DNA of 8,037 nucleotides from contig DAHXMP010000258.1 of assembly GCA_027371665.1 (NCBI GenBank), positions 1-8,037 on the forward strand, given 5' to 3'. Below the pieces are notes generated by a model that saw only the letters and a program-made list of their open reading frames with translations, was not told the DNA's origin and did no database searches. This document shows, in pieces, positions 6,353-8,037 of the stretch. The stretch comes from Bacteroidota bacterium. GTDB lineage: Bacteria > Bacteroidota > Ignavibacteria > Kapaibacteriales > UBA2268. Within the stretch, counting starts at the first letter, position 1. Each line of letters starts with the position of its first letter. The translations under genes and the position numbers were made by a program.

Positions 6353-7273
6353 TCACTTCTGATTACAATCAGTTTTATTGCTGCCCCTTATTTCCGAAAA
6401 TTTAATTGTTACTCTCTTAAGATTCGGAGGAAATGTCCCTTGGTTAATGTCGGCAATCAGGACGGCAAAATCTTTCCCGTTGCGGGCATGATAAAAGTAC
6501 ATCTGGCCAGGTTGAACCAAAATATCAACAGCCTGAGATGCACTTGCCGACAAAAGGCTGTCCCTCACGCTTTGAGGGATACTGCCAGAATATAGATAAG
6601 TAACATCATGATTACTCAAGTCCATTACACGTATATCGCTCGTTGTAAAGCTTGAATTAACCGCATTTGTCAATCCCTTACCGAAATCGGTAACCTTTCC
6701 TTTAATATTATTAAATTCATTATCCGTTGACCTGTAGTTTTCAATCCGGGAGCAAAACAGGCTCGCATCCTCAGACTGCAAAGTAAAGGGAAATTCTGTT
6801 AGCGACCCATAAAACCGCAGTAATGCTGTCGGCGGAGCCGCTGTGATGTCAACGTCTATAACCATCATATCCCCAACGAGTGAAGAGTTTGTTGGGTGTA
6901 TGCTGACAAGCTGTGCAATCAGCTGTTGTCCCGAGGATGTAAATTGCTTTTGTGCTATCACTACTTTCTCTTTCGTTGTGTCAGTCTGGCTGAAACGGTT
7001 GTCGTTTGCCAGGGTGCCTGAGCTCGAGTTATCGCTCGGAAAAAGAAATGTCTGAATCGAGTAAGTCGGCACAGGCACAATAGTCGTGTCATTCCCGTTA
7101 ACGACGGCAGAAACTCTCGGGTCGAACTGCGTTATGGTTGCTTCCCTCGGATTGCACGGATAATTTGCCGTTACAAGGTCACATTCGCTGCATGACTGAA
7201 TGATAACAGCAAGAGCCGATAATATTATTATGGATAAATATCTGAACATTTTATTTAAATATTTAGTTTTCAT
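6353..7273 (-). CDS. Lipoprotein of unknown family
   Basis: The 306 residues start with a lipoprotein signal peptide: basic N-terminus, hydrophobic core at 12-25 and lipobox IQSC with Cys28, acceptable in Bacteroidota-type bacteria. More cysteines follow at C31 and C40 (SECDL, NYPCNP), one in the middle (LFCSRI) and one near the C-terminus (TDCNQK); some could pair. The mature protein looks rich in beta strands, with a conserved-looking C-terminal block VQPGQMYFYHARNGKDFAVL followed by GTFPPNLKRVTIKFSE. I do not recognise the family. An internal ATG at 7247-7249 would give a 20-residue signal peptide and is a credible alternative start; I keep 7273 because it lies 11 bases after the stop of the upstream barrel gene, a spacing typical of co-transcribed genes. 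It is probably an outer-membrane lipoprotein partner of its neighbours. Confidence 0.85.
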   Translation of the reverse strand: MKTKYLNKMFRYLSIIILSALAVIIQSCSECDLVTANYPCNPREATITQFDPRVSAVVNGNDTTIVPVPTYSIQTFLFPSDNSSSGTLANDNRFSQTDTTKEKVVIAQKQFTSSGQQLIAQLVSIHPTNSSLVGDMMVIDVDITAAPPTALLRFYGSLTEFPFTLQSEDASLFCSRIENYRSTDNEFNNIKGKVTDFGKGLTNAVNSSFTTSDIRVMDLSNHDVTYLYSGSIPQSVRDSLLSASASQAVDILVQPGQMYFYHARNGKDFAVLIADINQGTFPPNLKRVTIKFSEIRGSNKTDCNQK

Positions 7274-7284
7274 TTTATTTCGTT

Positions 7285-8037
7285 CTAATATGTAACACCC
7301 ATTCTTAAAAGAAACATATTAATCCGCCTCATCGAAGGTACATTTTCAAAACCGGCAACTGCCGCGGATTCGCCGAATGCGAGGGACCTGAATCCGGCAT
7401 CTATGGATAAATCAAGGAACGATGCCATCGGAATATCGAAACCAAACCCCAAGCCATATGACAGCGGAAGGCTTATGTCAACCCCGGGAAGCAAGCCCAT
7501 CTGGCTTAATCCTTCGATATATTTCCTGCAATTCGCACAGCCGGTAGTGAAATTAAATTTGAACAATGAAATTGATAATTTATCAACAGGCATCCCGAAT
7601 TGCCCGTAAATGAACGGTTTCATGCAAAGCCCGAGAAATTTATCGCTTGGCGATTGATACCTCGCATGTAAAAGTACCGTAGGCCTTAGATAATCCTGTC
7701 CTTTAAAAGCGTTATACGCCTTAATGCCGGAATTGACGGCGATACCCAAACCCCATTCTTTCATTCCACCGAATCTTACGCCTGCGGCGATTTCTCCGAG
7801 CCAGGCATCCCTGCCGACTAAGGTTGTCATTGACGAATAGTCGGTATATACCGCATAACCTCCTCTCAATTCCACGAACAGCCAGCTATAATTTCGCTTT
7901 ATGCAATGAACATTCAAATCGAAAGCCAGGTTAAACTGCCGGCAATTGCAAGGGTCGCACGGGTTAATGTCTTTCGTTTCGACAGGTACTTCGCGCAGGG
8001 AACGCAGATAATCGGGATTGTTGAAATTCTCGAAGAC
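7285..8037 (-). CDS. Outer-membrane beta-barrel-like protein, N-terminus beyond the window
   Basis: The minus-strand frame is open from the right edge to the TAG at 7285-7287, giving 250 visible residues without the start or signal peptide. The only candidate starts near 7917 are a TTG inside a continuous, coding-like stretch, so the gene begins outside the window. Visible residues 27-32 are CDPCNC, before a series of amphipathic strands such as FNLAFDLNV, WLFVELRGGYAVYTDY, GEIAAGVRFGG, WGLGIAVNSGI and LGFGFDIPM. The protein ends NMFLLRMGVTY, with the terminal aromatic residue typical of barrels folded by the BAM complex. A second cysteine pair, CANC (167-170), probably lies in a loop. About 10-12 strands seem present, which fits a small to medium barrel. 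It would be the first visible gene of the three-gene envelope run. Specific function unknown. Confidence 0.82.
   Translation of the reverse strand, partial: VFENFNNPDYLRSLREVPVETKDINPCDPCNCRQFNLAFDLNVHCIKRNYSWLFVELRGGYAVYTDYSSMTTLVGRDAWLGEIAAGVRFGGMKEWGLGIAVNSGIKAYNAFKGQDYLRPTVLLHARYQSPSDKFLGLCMKPFIYGQFGMPVDKLSISLFKFNFTTGCANCRKYIEGLSQMGLLPGVDISLPLSYGLGFGFDIPMASFLDLSIDAGFRSLAFGESAAVAGFENVPSMRRINMFLLRMGVTY

Overview
The window looks like chromosomal DNA of a moderately AT-rich, Gram-negative member of the Bacteroidota/Ignavibacteria/Chlorobi assemblage. This is an inference from gene content: lipoproteins with the relaxed lipobox of that group, PD40 (WD40-like propeller) and possible OmpA-like envelope proteins, an outer-membrane barrel ending in tyrosine, plant-type leucine-rich repeats behind an N-terminal motif I associate with Bacteroidota, and mostly weak Shine-Dalgarno signals. 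No RNA gene, transposon, CRISPR array or phage gene is visible.

Left edge (1-639): the 3' part of a comM/yifB-type AAA+ ATPase gene, read rightwards. The first 46 bases are not part of it. They are an exact reverse complement of bases 501-546 of the same gene, so the gene is cut by a fold-back junction that is most easily explained as a chimeric contig end.

Bases 643-2295 (minus): a secreted 550-residue protein made almost entirely of 20 leucine-rich repeats. It converges on comM with only three bases between the stop codons. Its base composition is clearly more AT-rich than comM or the envelope genes. The 231 bases at 2296-2526 are AT-rich and I see no supported feature there.

Bases 2527-3553: an Rrf2-family regulator (minus) with an IscR/NsrR-like Cys3-His pattern, divergent from a small single-domain cupin (plus). 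The shared 226-base spacer carries a 20-bp near-palindrome, ATCAGA-N8-TCTGAT, a good operator candidate. Together they look like a small iron-sulfur- or redox-sensing switch with one visible target.

Bases 3604-8037: three minus-strand genes, transcribed from the right edge leftwards, forming a probable cell-envelope operon. First is an outer-membrane beta-barrel-like protein that runs off the right edge, then a 306-residue lipoprotein of unknown family, then an approximately 890-residue lipoprotein with PD40 propeller motifs and a C-terminal region resembling a divergent OmpA domain. A barrel plus two lipoproteins, one possibly binding peptidoglycan, suggests an outer-membrane complex. This module is the least described part of the window.
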